From Algoriphagus locisalis (GTDB lineage Bacteria > Bacteroidota > Bacteroidia > Cytophagales > Cyclobacteriaceae), in NCBI RefSeq assembly GCF_900116615.1, contig NZ_FPBF01000007.1, forward strand, positions 248,001-312,000: a stretch of DNA of 64,000 nucleotides, read 5' to 3'. The translations under genes were made by a program, and so were the position numbers. This document shows, one piece after another, positions 1 to 8,014 of this stretch (position 1 is the first letter of the stretch; every line of letters starts with the position of its first letter). The notes beneath the pieces were generated by a model that worked only from the letters and a program-made list of their open reading frames with translations, did no database searches and was not told the DNA's origin.

Positions 1-784
1 AAAGAATCCCCAGCAGAACAAGTCCCATTCCTACATAAACCAAGGCATTGAAAGTTTCCTCAAAGAAGAAGAACCCGAATATCAAAGCGTAAACAATTCC
101 AATATATGTAAGGCTTGCCACCTTCGATACGTTGGCATTTTGATAGGCAATGGTCAGGAAATACTGAGCTGTCTGCGTGCAGATACCTATAAAAAGCAGA
201 ATTGCCCAATCCCAACCTACAGGATTCACCCAACCAAAAGCTGAGACAATCAAAGCAAATGGCAAGGTGACCAAAGGGAAATAAAATATAATTACCAGCG
301 GGTGTTCCGTGTTCTTCAGTTTTCGGATGACATTATAAGCCAAGCCAGAGAATATGGCTGAAATAATTCCTACGCTCGCCCAAAACATATCCACACGAGC
401 ATCAACTCCTTGAATCACCAGAACTCCCGCGAAAGAAATGGCGAAGAATAAGAACTGAATTGGTTTTACTTTTTCTTTAAGCAGGTAAACCCCAAATAGT
501 GTGGTGAAGATTGGTGATAAATATTGTATAGTAACTGCACTTGCCAGAGGGATATTTTGCAGTGTGTAGAAGAAGGAAATTAAGCCAATAGAACCTACTA
601 CACCACGGATTATGAGCCACTTCTTGTTGTTTCCAAAGACATTTACTTTCTGTTTTTTCAAGACCAAATAACTGAAAACCAAAGAAAATACAGATCTGAA
701 AACGATGATTTCTATTGCAGGAATATGAGGAATGTACTTGACTGAGACATTCATCAGAGCGAAAAATATTCCAGCCAAAAGCAT
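1..784 (-). CDS. EamA/DMT-family permease (3' end outside window)
   Basis: From an ATG at 784 an open frame runs leftward off the window edge, so the C-terminus is missing (261 codons visible). The product is almost wholly hydrophobic and shows the two-fold repeat of the drug/metabolite transporter superfamily: a first half with FRSVFSL and PLASAVTIQYLSPIFTTLF, and a second half with SKVASLTYIGIVYALIFGF. It should be an inner-membrane permease of about 10 helices exporting or importing a small metabolite; the substrate cannot be read from sequence. A TTG 24 nt upstream in frame (808) is an alternative start, and a TGA lies further upstream. It is divergent from the peroxiredoxin gene, so the two share a 143-bp promoter region. 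Confidence 0.85.
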   Translation of the reverse strand, partial: MLLAGIFFALMNVSVKYIPHIPAIEIIVFRSVFSLVFSYLVLKKQKVNVFGNNKKWLIIRGVVGSIGLISFFYTLQNIPLASAVTIQYLSPIFTTLFGVYLLKEKVKPIQFLFFAISFAGVLVIQGVDARVDMFWASVGIISAIFSGLAYNVIRKLKNTEHPLVIIFYFPLVTLPFALIVSAFGWVNPVGWDWAILLFIGICTQTAQYFLTIAYQNANVSKVASLTYIGIVYALIFGFFFFEETFNALVYVGMGLVLLGIL

Positions 785-927
785 GGCCTGGACACTGTTA
801 ATCTTCAAAATAGTAGCTTTCTGGAGTGATCTGTTTCTAAGGAAATAAGCTGGTCAATAGTTCAAAATAGTTTACAAAATATTCAAATCTGCTCGAACCA
901 TTCCAAGATACTTTTGCTTTACTGTTT

Positions 928-1377
928 ATGGCATTAAAAACTGGAAGCATTGCACCGGAATTCACCTTAGCGTGTACCGGCATAACTATTCTCAACACGG
1001 CTAAGGACTTGAAAGGAAAGGCTTTTGTGCTATATATCTATCCGAAAGATTTCACCAAAGTCTGTACAGCAGAAGCCTGTGAATTCAGAGATCAATTTGA
1101 GGCTTTCAGAAATCTGGACATTCCTGTATTCGGCCTAAGTAAGGACGATATAGAAACGCACAACAAATTCAAGAAAGAAAACAGATTGCAATTTGAGTTA
1201 CTTTCCGATCCTACGGGTAAAGTATGCAAATCCTATGACGCACTGATCCCTTTGATCAAAATGCCAAAACGAATCACCTATTTAATCGATAAGGACCACA
1301 AAATTGCTGCAGTGTTTTCGGATATGTTTGAGTCAAAGGGACATATCGAGGCGATGCTGAAGGGGCTAGAGAAGTGA
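928..1377 (+). CDS. bcp: Peroxiredoxin, BCP type
   Basis: This 149-residue protein is a full-length thioredoxin-fold peroxidase of the AhpC/TSA class, in the BCP subfamily. The active-site stretch YPKDFTKVCTAEAC carries the peroxidatic cysteine C46 and a second cysteine at C51, the spacing typical of atypical 2-Cys BCP enzymes; the conserved Arg before the last strand is R115 (KRITYLID). It would reduce H2O2 and organic hydroperoxides in the cytoplasm using thioredoxin. The usual Pro after the active-site FT is Lys here (FTKVC). It is monocistronic, and the following gene converges on it. Family call is secure; assignment to BCP rather than Tpx rests on the cysteine spacing. Confidence 0.9.
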   Translation: MALKTGSIAPEFTLACTGITILNTAKDLKGKAFVLYIYPKDFTKVCTAEACEFRDQFEAFRNLDIPVFGLSKDDIETHNKFKKENRLQFELLSDPTGKVCKSYDALIPLIKMPKRITYLIDKDHKIAAVFSDMFESKGHIEAMLKGLEK

Positions 1378-1548
1378 GAATTTCTTGCGGCGGCGCAACG
1401 TCTTTAAAGCTCCCGCTAAGGCGCAAAGGCGCAGTTTTTCTTAACTTACCACTGTTCTTTTTCTCACAAATGATTAAAGCGTCCTAAAATCCGCTCAGAA
1501 CTAACATTGAGGCTACTTCGGTCACCCGTCTTCGGACTTCCAGCAACT
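1378..1548. repeat. Intergenic repeats between convergent genes, including a 40-bp dispersed repeat
   Basis: The gap between bcp and the ABC ATPase holds a G+C-rich stretch (about 1387-1434, with GCTAAGGCGCAAAGGCGCAG) and, at 1505-1544, a 40-bp sequence containing TTGAGGCTACTTCGGTCA. The latter recurs in the opposite orientation at 38448-38487 with about 37 of 40 positions identical. No coding potential is seen. It is probably a mobile or recombinogenic intergenic mini-repeat; a terminator role for either gene is not evident. Confidence 0.6.
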
Positions 1549-2199
1549 TTACAAAATCAGCCCATCCTGCATCACCACTTTACGATCTGCCATGGCGGCT
1601 AGTTCCTCGTTGTGCGTGACGATCACGAATGCCTGTCCCAATTCTTTGCGAAGCGTAAAAAACAACTCATGAAGTCCTCTGGCGTTTTGTGTATCCAAAT
1701 TTCCGCTGGGCTCATCTGCAAAAACCACGGCTGGACTATTGATTAGCGCCCTAGCTACCGCCACTCTTTGCTGCTCGCCACCAGAAAGCGTGGAAGGTTT
1801 GTGATCCAGTCTATGAGATATCCCAAGTAATTCTGCCAGTTCTCCTGACTTTTTAGCCAGCGACTCTGGGGATGTTTTTCCAATCAAGCCTGGAATCATG
1901 ATGTTTTCCTGAGCAGTAAATTCCGGAAGTAGGTTATGAAATTGGAAGATAAATCCGATTCGTTCATTTCTGAATTTCGCCAAATCATCTCCTTTTAGAT
2001 TAAGCAACTTTTTACCATCCATCTCCAAGGATCCCTGATCCGGCTGATCCAAAGTACCGAGAATATGAAGTAGAGTGCTTTTTCCGGCACCTGAGGAACC
2101 GACTATGGAAACAATTTCAGAAGTTAAAATTTCTAGATCTACTCCTTTTAATACTTGAAGGCTTCCATAGGATTTATGGATACCGTTGGCTTTCAGCAT
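1549..2199 (-). CDS. lolD: ABC transporter ATP-binding protein, LolD-like
   Basis: This 216-residue ATPase has Walker A GSSGAGKSTLL (about residues 35-45), a Q-loop in FQFHNLLPEF, signature LSGGEQQRVAVARAL, Walker B VVFADEPSG followed by NLD, and the H-loop in IVTHNEE. Length and the SGAGKST / EPSGNLD wording match the MacB/LolD/FtsE class, and LolD, the ATPase for lipoprotein release from the inner membrane, is the closest recognisable member. No permease gene adjoins it, as is often the case for Bacteroidota LolD. Its partner LolC/E is expected elsewhere. The role as LolD rather than another small-export ATPase is inferred from family resemblance only. Confidence 0.8.
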   Translation of the reverse strand: MLKANGIHKSYGSLQVLKGVDLEILTSEIVSIVGSSGAGKSTLLHILGTLDQPDQGSLEMDGKKLLNLKGDDLAKFRNERIGFIFQFHNLLPEFTAQENIMIPGLIGKTSPESLAKKSGELAELLGISHRLDHKPSTLSGGEQQRVAVARALINSPAVVFADEPSGNLDTQNARGLHELFFTLRKELGQAFVIVTHNEELAAMADRKVVMQDGLIL

Positions 2200-2290
2200 G
2201 CTAACATTTTTTATCAGTCCAAAAATAGAACAAATGCCTATCTCGACAGGAAATTAACGGCTTTTTTTACCGAAAAAGGAAAAACTCAGG

Positions 2291-2322
2291 TTTGATTTAT
2301 CGAGTCTTAGGGCTTAACTTCG
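2291..2322 (+). promoter_or_regulatory. Candidate Bacteroidota sigma-70 type promoter for sucC
   Basis: TTTG at 2291-2294, a 20-nt spacer, and TAACTTCG at 2315-2322 match the Bacteroidota -33 TTTG / -7 TAnnTTTG promoter with one mismatch in the -7 box. It would give a leader of roughly 130 nt before the sucC ATG. Pattern match only. Confidence 0.45.
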
Positions 2323-2457
2323 GGCAAAAATTTCCAAAGGATGAAATCGAGCAGGACTGAATGGTCAAAGGTGGAACACACCCAACAATGCGAGATTCCA
2401 TCCCGTTTACTTGGTCACGGGACAGGTAGTGACATTTGAGAAAAAAATCATACACAC

Positions 2458-3672
2458 ATGAATATTCACGAATATCAGGCTAAAGAAGTATTAAAAGGTT
2501 ACGGAGTCCGTATTCAGGAAGGTATAGTCGCCGACACACCTGAAGCAGCTCATGAAGCAGCCGTTAAGTTGAACGAGCAAACCGGTACTAGCTGGTATGT
2601 GATCAAAGCTCAGATTCACGCAGGTGGACGAGGAAAAGGTAAAGTCAACGAAACAGGTTCAAACGGTGTTGTTCTAGCCAAGAAATTGGAAGACGTCGCT
2701 GAAAAAGCTAAAAATATCCTGGGTGGCACATTGGTTACCCACCAGACTGGCCCAGAAGGAAAAGTTGTAAATAAAGTTTTGATCGCTGAGGATGTATATT
2801 ATCCAGGAGCTTCTGAGCCAAAAGAATATTATTTGTCTATCCTTTTGGATAGAGCTACAGGTAGCAATGTAATCATGGCCTCTACCGAAGGTGGAATGGA
2901 CATTGAGGAAGTTGCAGAACACACTCCTGAGAAAATCATGAAAGAGTGGATCGACCCTAAGGTTGGTTTGCAGCCTTTCCAAGCTAGAAAAGTAGCTTTC
3001 GGACTAGGACTTTCTGGTACAGCATTCAAAGAAATGGTGAAATTCATAACTGCTCTTTACAATGCTTACGAAGGAACTGATTCTTCTCAGTTTGAAATCA
3101 ACCCAGTATTGAAAACGTCTGATGATAAGATCTTGGCAGTAGATGCTAAAGTAAATATCGATGACAACGCGCTATACAGACAAAAAGGATTGGCAGCATT
3201 GAGAGATGTGGCTGAAGAAGATCCTTTGGAAGTAGAAGCTGGAGAATCAGGATTGAACTATGTGAAACTTGACGGAAACGTTGGTTGCATGGTGAACGGA
3301 GCTGGTCTTGCGATGGCAACTATGGACATGATTAAATTGGTAGGTGGCGAACCTGCTAACTTCCTAGATGTGGGAGGAGGAGCCAACGCAACTACTGTGG
3401 AAGCTGGTTTCAGAATCATCCTACAGGATCCAAACGTAAAAGCTATCCTGATCAACGTATTCGGTGGTATCGTAAGATGTGACAGAATCGCTAGCGGTGT
3501 GGTAGAAGCTTACAAATCTATCGGAGACATCAGAGTTCCTATTATCGTAAGACTTCAAGGAACTAATGCTGCTGAAGGTGCAAAAATCATTGATGATTCA
3601 GGATTGAAAGTATTCTCAGCAATCACGCTTAAAGAAGCTGCTGACAAAGTACAGTCTGTACTGGAAGGCTAA
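2458..3672 (+). CDS. sucC: Succinyl-CoA synthetase (ADP-forming) beta subunit
   Basis: The 404-residue product is the beta subunit of succinate-CoA ligase, which with SucD interconverts succinyl-CoA and succinate with ATP/GTP formation in the TCA cycle. It starts with the diagnostic MNIHEYQAKEVLKGYGV, carries the ATP-grasp domain (AQIHAGGRGKGKV near residue 52), and ends with the CoA-ligase domain, including FLDVGGGANATTVEAGF and INVFGGIVRCDRIA. Length is normal for the family. It is monocistronic: a hairpin terminator and a tRNA gene follow, and sucD is not adjacent, a common arrangement in this phylum. Confidence 0.97.
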   Translation: MNIHEYQAKEVLKGYGVRIQEGIVADTPEAAHEAAVKLNEQTGTSWYVIKAQIHAGGRGKGKVNETGSNGVVLAKKLEDVAEKAKNILGGTLVTHQTGPEGKVVNKVLIAEDVYYPGASEPKEYYLSILLDRATGSNVIMASTEGGMDIEEVAEHTPEKIMKEWIDPKVGLQPFQARKVAFGLGLSGTAFKEMVKFITALYNAYEGTDSSQFEINPVLKTSDDKILAVDAKVNIDDNALYRQKGLAALRDVAEEDPLEVEAGESGLNYVKLDGNVGCMVNGAGLAMATMDMIKLVGGEPANFLDVGGGANATTVEAGFRIILQDPNVKAILINVFGGIVRCDRIASGVVEAYKSIGDIRVPIIVRLQGTNAAEGAKIIDDSGLKVFSAITLKEAADKVQSVLEG

Positions 3673-3683
3673 AAAATAACACG

Positions 3684-3710
3684 GTACTGAAGTTTACCCT
3701 TCAGTACTTT
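3684..3710 (+). terminator. Rho-independent terminator of sucC
   Basis: A perfect 9-bp stem (GTACTGAAG / CTTCAGTAC, 3684-3692 and 3699-3707) with a 6-nt loop sits 11 nt after the sucC stop and is followed by TTT. The tRNA begins only 3 nt later, so the tRNA may be read from residual read-through or processed from the same transcript. Confidence 0.65.
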
Positions 3711-3712
3711 CT

Positions 3713-3786
3713 GCACTCGTAGTTCAACTGGATAGAATATCAGATTTCGGCTCTGAGGGTTGAGGGTTCGAATCCTTCCGAGTGCA
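3713..3786 (+). tRNA. tRNA-Arg (anticodon TCG)
   Basis: The 74-nt cloverleaf folds completely: acceptor GCACTCG / CGAGTGC (3713-3719 with 3779-3785), a D-arm with TAGTTCAACTGGATAGAA, anticodon stem TCAGA / TCTGA enclosing the loop TTTCGGC (anticodon TCG, decoding CGN arginine codons), T-arm with GGTTCGAAT, and discriminator A. The 3' CCA is not encoded. Confidence 0.95.
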
Positions 3787-3824
3787 CAAAAGCTCTAGGT
3801 TTAGCCTAGGGAATAGTTTCTAAA

Positions 3825-3888
3825 CTTTTGGAAAGTAAAAATCAATCATGATTCATGTTAAAATTAGATTGATCGAATTTTCCAAAAG
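3825..3888 (+). other. Long nested inverted repeat downstream of tRNA-Arg
   Basis: CTTTTGGAAA (3825-3834) pairs perfectly with TTTCCAAAAG (3879-3888), and inside it ATCAATC (3841-3847) pairs with GATTGAT (3867-3873). A shorter hairpin (CTAGG / CCTAG around 3794-3809) precedes it. The whole lies between the tRNA and its terminator, so it would be in the tRNA primary transcript. The function is unknown; no small-RNA family is recognised. Confidence 0.5.
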
Positions 3889-3895
3889 CTCACTA

Positions 3896-3928
3896 AAACC
3901 TGTAAAGAAATTCTTTGCAGGTTTTTTT
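3896..3928 (+). terminator. Rho-independent terminator of the tRNA-Arg unit
   Basis: AACCTGTAAAGAA and TTCTTTGCAGGTT form a 13-bp stem with one mismatch, closed by a very short loop and followed by seven T residues. This is a strong intrinsic terminator for the tRNA transcript. Confidence 0.8.
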
Positions 3929-4067
3929 ATTAGGATAAACCAACAGGATTTTCACAATTGCCCGGAAGTTAGCTTCTTTTGATCTGAAGGAAAATAGTTT
4001 TGTTTTTGGTTTAATGAATGGGGCTTTTAGAATTCGAAGGCCTTGCAGACCTTACGTTTTCCAATCA

Positions 4068-4101
4068 GAAAAAAGAAAGGCCTCGCATCGCAAGGCCTTT
4101 T
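4068..4101 (-). terminator. Terminator of the secreted-protein gene at 4133-5185
   Basis: On the minus strand GCAAGGCCT and its partner at 4078-4086 form a 9-bp stem with one mismatch and a 3-nt loop, followed by a T-rich tract (complement of 4068-4077). It lies about 35 nt past the stop codon of the minus-strand gene. Confidence 0.75.
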
Positions 4102-4132
4102 AAATACTAGACTAACGCTTCTAAAATCTCTA

Positions 4133-5185
4133 TTACAGCTTTGTCATCTCCACAAAGTTGGATATTCCGGTATCAATAAGATCTTTCATTGCTCCAGATG
4201 CTGCATTGACATAGGCATCATGATCGCATTCTGCATGGTGAGAAGTAACCGTTTTTTGGTCCCCGGAAGTCATCACTAATTGCGAATACCCTGTTTTTGA
4301 AAACATATCTGATTGGGCTTGGGTAGTTTCTGTAATTTTTTTGTCTTTGAAGACACCTTCAAAAGAAACGGCTTTTTTTGGTTCTACCTTGGCGTGAAAA
4401 AGAGGGTTATTTCCGATATCCAGTCCAGATACAAATCGAACCTGCGAAAGTAAATTCGGACCACTGCCAACAAGTGACTTTTTGTTCTCACTTGGATCAA
4501 CCATCGGGTCTATCCTATAATCGATTTTAGCTTTCACGGAAGTGGAGTTAGTCCAAGTGGAAGCATCCGCATCCAACATGACAAAAGGGAATACGAAATT
4601 TACTTCGGCAATGAAAACATCTCCAAGTGATTTGGACAATTTAGGTGTTGGATCTAAAAAGCTTCCACCCGATTTTTGTTTTCCGCTGTTGGTTACTGTT
4701 TTTACCAAATAATCAAATCCAGTTGGAGTAACCATAACATAGCCTGGGGCTTGCGCATCCGAAGAAGCCCCGCCTTTGACCTTAGTCCACCCTTCAAAAT
4801 ATTCATTCTTGCTCGCTTCATCAGCAGACATGATTTCATAACCTTGGCTTTCCAGTTGGTCCAAGAATGAAGCGTAAGCTTCATCAATCATTTTTTGGAA
4901 ATCATCTACGTCCACCCCAGAAATCTGAACACCCATGCTGGTAGATGTTCCAGACGTAAAGGTGGTACGGTCGGCACGCTCCTTTTTGGAGCCTGAAGTT
5001 TGCGCAGAGGCCTCTTCAAACACCTCAAAAAGTGCGTTGAAACTACGAATAAAGACTTTTTTCGGAGCTTTGGAACCTTGCTTCTTTTTTTCAAAACTGG
5101 TCACTTTAATGTCTTTTTCTGACAAGACAGAGTTTGACCCTAACTCTACAAATAAGAGGAGAAATACGAGTAGTAAACTTTTCAT
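4133..5185 (-). CDS. Secreted protein of unknown function
   Basis: I do not recognise this 350-residue protein. The start at 5185 (MKSLLLVFLLLFVEL) gives a clean signal peptide; an ATG 21 nt upstream (5206) is possible. After a Lys-rich stretch (FEKKKQGSKAPKK) comes KVFIRSFNALFEVF, then a helix (FQKMIDEAYASFLDQLESQ) leading to GYEIMSADEA. That strand-helix-strand order recalls the CsgG/TolB-N type of periplasmic domain, but the resemblance is weak and inferred. The middle and C-terminal parts look beta-rich, and there is no lipobox or membrane anchor. It is monocistronic, with its own terminator, and is preceded by a perfect palindrome (5230-5259). Confidence 0.75.
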   Translation of the reverse strand: MKSLLLVFLLLFVELGSNSVLSEKDIKVTSFEKKKQGSKAPKKVFIRSFNALFEVFEEASAQTSGSKKERADRTTFTSGTSTSMGVQISGVDVDDFQKMIDEAYASFLDQLESQGYEIMSADEASKNEYFEGWTKVKGGASSDAQAPGYVMVTPTGFDYLVKTVTNSGKQKSGGSFLDPTPKLSKSLGDVFIAEVNFVFPFVMLDADASTWTNSTSVKAKIDYRIDPMVDPSENKKSLVGSGPNLLSQVRFVSGLDIGNNPLFHAKVEPKKAVSFEGVFKDKKITETTQAQSDMFSKTGYSQLVMTSGDQKTVTSHHAECDHDAYVNAASGAMKDLIDTGISNFVEMTKL

Positions 5186-5229
5186 GATTTTAAAGATTAA
5201 GTACACAAATTTTTGAGAAACAAGACTTA

Positions 5230-5259
5230 GTTCAAATAAGGCAAATGCCTTATTTGAAC
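5230..5259. repeat. Perfect 14-bp inverted repeat upstream of the secreted-protein gene
   Basis: GTTCAAATAAGGCA (5230-5243) is exactly mirrored by TGCCTTATTTGAAC (5246-5259) around AA. It is 45 nt upstream of the start at 5185. There is no T-tract on either strand, so it fits an operator or mRNA 5' hairpin better than a terminator. The rest of 5186-5613 holds one further hairpin (5413-5441) and no gene. Confidence 0.6.
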
Positions 5260-5412
5260 CAGTGCATCTAAAAATTTGAATGGAAATACTCCCTCAGCAT
5301 AATCATTTAGCTCTTGGCACTGGTAGGTTTTCCCTCCTATTTCTCCATAACACGGCAGGGACTGGCGCTACCTTGGATTTGGGTACAAAAAATTTCCGAA
5401 TTTAATCATCGC

Positions 5413-5441
5413 AAAAAATCAGTTATTTGTAGTCAAATAAC
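5413..5441 (-). terminator. Probable terminator of the beta-barrel receptor gene
   Basis: GTTATTTG / CAAATAAC (5422-5429 and 5434-5441) form an 8-bp stem with a 4-nt loop; on the minus strand this is followed within 4 nt by six T residues (complement of 5413-5418). It lies about 170 nt past the stop at 5614. Confidence 0.55.
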
Positions 5442-5613
5442 CCGTTGGAGCAATTAGGGTAATCTTAAAAGGGAATCAACTTTTATAAAAATGCAGCTGT
5501 GATAGGTCCGTGATAATTAGACCTTTCCTTTCCAGCCCAAATTACTTTTCTTCTGAAACCGAATACGTGAAAAACTTCATTCAGATAGATAATATAAAAG
5601 CTGCGGTTTCAGG

Positions 5614-7953
5614 TTAAAAATTATATCGAGCGGTGACCAATAGAATCCGTGTTTCCCGTTTTGCCCTAAAATCCTGAGAAAAGGTACTTGTAAGTGTTTC
5701 ACCTGCAAATCTCTCGGTATTGAAAACATCTCTAACGCTGAGCAGAATGCTTGCTTTTTCATTAAGGAATGACTTCTGAATACTACTGTCCACTGAATAT
5801 CTGGCTAGATCTCTTCCCTGCGCTTCCACCTCTGGAGAATCGTAATTCCCTACCAACTGGAAGTTAATTCCAAAGGGAAATTTAAAGTCCTGGGTGAGCT
5901 TGGCATTCCAGGAAAATCCAGAATTTGTAAAATCCTCACCTATATTAGAACCATCTACAGCAATCCTAAATAGGGTAAGTCCACCATTCAAAGAATACCA
6001 ATCACTCAACTCCGAAACCCCGATAAATTCCAGACCGTAGGACTGGGAGGAAAGCAGGTTGGCTGGCTGTGAATAGGAAATCCCATCCTCTACAATAGTG
6101 ATAAAATCCAGCTGCCCATTGACTTTTCGATAAAACAGGTTGGTGGTGAAACTTGATTTGTCAAAGTTTGCCAAATGCCCAACCTCAAAGGAATTGATCA
6201 TCTCAGGTTCCAGATCCGGATTTCCCCTGCGGATGTTCAAGGAATCTGTAATGTCCGGAAATGGGTTCAGTCTCCATGCTGTAGGTCGGTCTATTCTTCT
6301 GGAATAGGTAAACTTGAGCGAATGGTTTTCAGTTAGATTATACATTCCCTGTACACTTGGAAAGAGATTGAAGTAGCGCTGCTGATTCTCCTCGTCGGTA
6401 TTTTTGAGGTAAGTATCGACTTTGGTATATTCTCCACGTAGTCCCAGTGCATATTCGAATTTCTCTCTGGCTGAGGAGAATATGGCGTATCCTGCATGAA
6501 TCTGATCTTGATACAGAAACTGGTTGCTGATGGCAGGATCTTCTATAAAAGAGCCCGAAGTCTCCTCATATCTAAGGTAGCGGTAGTCGTTGTCAAATTT
6601 TCGGATATTGGATTTTAGGCCTGCTTCAAACTGACCTGTTTCCCAAGGCTGGATGTAATCTGCCTGCAGTACTGTAATATTCCTTACTTCATCCGTAAAG
6701 GCCTGTTCCTGTCCTGTAAGATTTGTAGGGTTCGGGTCCAGCGTATTGCCAAAAATCTCAATGTTCTGGGTTTTGAACTGATTTCTGTACGAATGACTAG
6801 CTGTGACGCGGAGCAGATGTCCGTCCTCATCAAAATTATGCTCAAAGATCAGGGCATTGTCAAGTCCCTCATCTATTTCGTCCTCGTTGTTCCGCCGCAC
6901 ATAATCATAAGAGTCTTCAAAGCCGTCAGGATCAAGACTGCTCAGTTGAGAGTAGAGGGTATTAGTCTGGAACTGATGACCATATTGATATACGCCTTCA
7001 TAACTCAGTACATTATCCCCAAAGTAATAATCAGCGCCCAGGTTGAGGTTATGGTTTTTCTCCCGTTCCGAACCGTTGGTATTTTGCTCCAGTCTCTCCT
7101 GGTCTTCAAAAATCTCCCTTACCGAGCTCCTCTTGCTTACACCTTTCCAATTTCTGAAATTATATCCTCCAAATACATTGAATGCCCCTGTCCGATGGTT
7201 GATTCTAGCACCAGCATTCGATCTTCCTCTGGTTCCATAAGTTGCTTCCACACCTCCGTGCGTACCCAGATCCTGCCCTTTTTTCAAGATAATATCGATC
7301 ACACCACCTTCTGCAGCTGCATCGTATCGGGCATTTGGATTGTTGATGACCTTGATTTCCTCTACAGCACTGGCAGGTAATTGATCCAGGTTTTGGGTCA
7401 GGGAGGAATTTCTTCCATTGATAAGAATATTCGTACCGCTACTTCCTCTAAGAGAAATAGAACCGTCTTCAGACACTGAAATCGATGGCGTATTTCGCAG
7501 CACATCCAGCAAAGTACCTCCGGCATTTGCCAGGTTATTTTCGGGAGTAATAGTAATCCCCTCCAAACTTGCCCTCACCGGCATTTTGCTTGTTTGCACC
7601 ACCACTTCCTCCAGATTCTCTGCATCACTCTCCATCTCAAGTTCTCCCAAAGAAAGGTTGCCGTTCACATTAATATTCTCCAGAACTAGATCTTCATACC
7701 CAATAAAAAATGCCTTTAGGATATAATTTCCTTTTTTGGCATCAAGTGAAAACCTACCCTGCTCATCAGTATCCGAAAACACAACAGGAGATACTGATGT
7801 CATGGATTCGAACAAGGCTACCTGTACAAAGCCCAAGGATTCCTTGCTTTCTCCATCCTTCAACGTTCCTGTGATCTGAAAGTCCTGAGTTAATCCTAGA
7901 AAGGGGATACAAAACAGTAATAAAAAGAGTGTAACTTTTGGCTGTGAGTTCAT
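5614..7953 (-). CDS. Outer-membrane beta-barrel receptor (TonB-dependent receptor-like, OMP_b-brl_3)
   Basis: The 779-residue product starts at the ATG at 7953 (MNSQPKVTLFLLLFCIPFLG, a signal peptide ending near LTQ); longer in-frame starts at 7977 or 8079 would put extra residues before the signal sequence. Residues ~30-110 are a carboxypeptidase-regulatory-like beta-sandwich (TGTLKDGESKESLGFVQVAL), ~115-220 a plug domain (LLDVLRNTPSISVSEDG, NPNARYDAAAEGGVIDI), and the rest a 22-strand-type barrel ending in aromatic RYNF. It should sit in the outer membrane and move an unknown ligand. It follows the histidine kinase gene by 61 nt on the same strand, so the two-component pair probably controls it or shares its transcript. 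Confidence 0.88.
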   Translation of the reverse strand: MNSQPKVTLFLLLFCIPFLGLTQDFQITGTLKDGESKESLGFVQVALFESMTSVSPVVFSDTDEQGRFSLDAKKGNYILKAFFIGYEDLVLENINVNGNLSLGELEMESDAENLEEVVVQTSKMPVRASLEGITITPENNLANAGGTLLDVLRNTPSISVSEDGSISLRGSSGTNILINGRNSSLTQNLDQLPASAVEEIKVINNPNARYDAAAEGGVIDIILKKGQDLGTHGGVEATYGTRGRSNAGARINHRTGAFNVFGGYNFRNWKGVSKRSSVREIFEDQERLEQNTNGSEREKNHNLNLGADYYFGDNVLSYEGVYQYGHQFQTNTLYSQLSSLDPDGFEDSYDYVRRNNEDEIDEGLDNALIFEHNFDEDGHLLRVTASHSYRNQFKTQNIEIFGNTLDPNPTNLTGQEQAFTDEVRNITVLQADYIQPWETGQFEAGLKSNIRKFDNDYRYLRYEETSGSFIEDPAISNQFLYQDQIHAGYAIFSSAREKFEYALGLRGEYTKVDTYLKNTDEENQQRYFNLFPSVQGMYNLTENHSLKFTYSRRIDRPTAWRLNPFPDITDSLNIRRGNPDLEPEMINSFEVGHLANFDKSSFTTNLFYRKVNGQLDFITIVEDGISYSQPANLLSSQSYGLEFIGVSELSDWYSLNGGLTLFRIAVDGSNIGEDFTNSGFSWNAKLTQDFKFPFGINFQLVGNYDSPEVEAQGRDLARYSVDSSIQKSFLNEKASILLSVRDVFNTERFAGETLTSTFSQDFRAKRETRILLVTARYNF

Positions 7954-8014
7954 CGGATACTTAGTTGGTTTTAGCATAAGTCTAACAAAACAATCTGTAT
8001 TAAGTTTGAAGCTA

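Noticed and set aside
3825..3888. Riboswitch or known small RNA
   Set aside because: The structure is clear but matches no family I know; sequence-only evidence does not justify a class.
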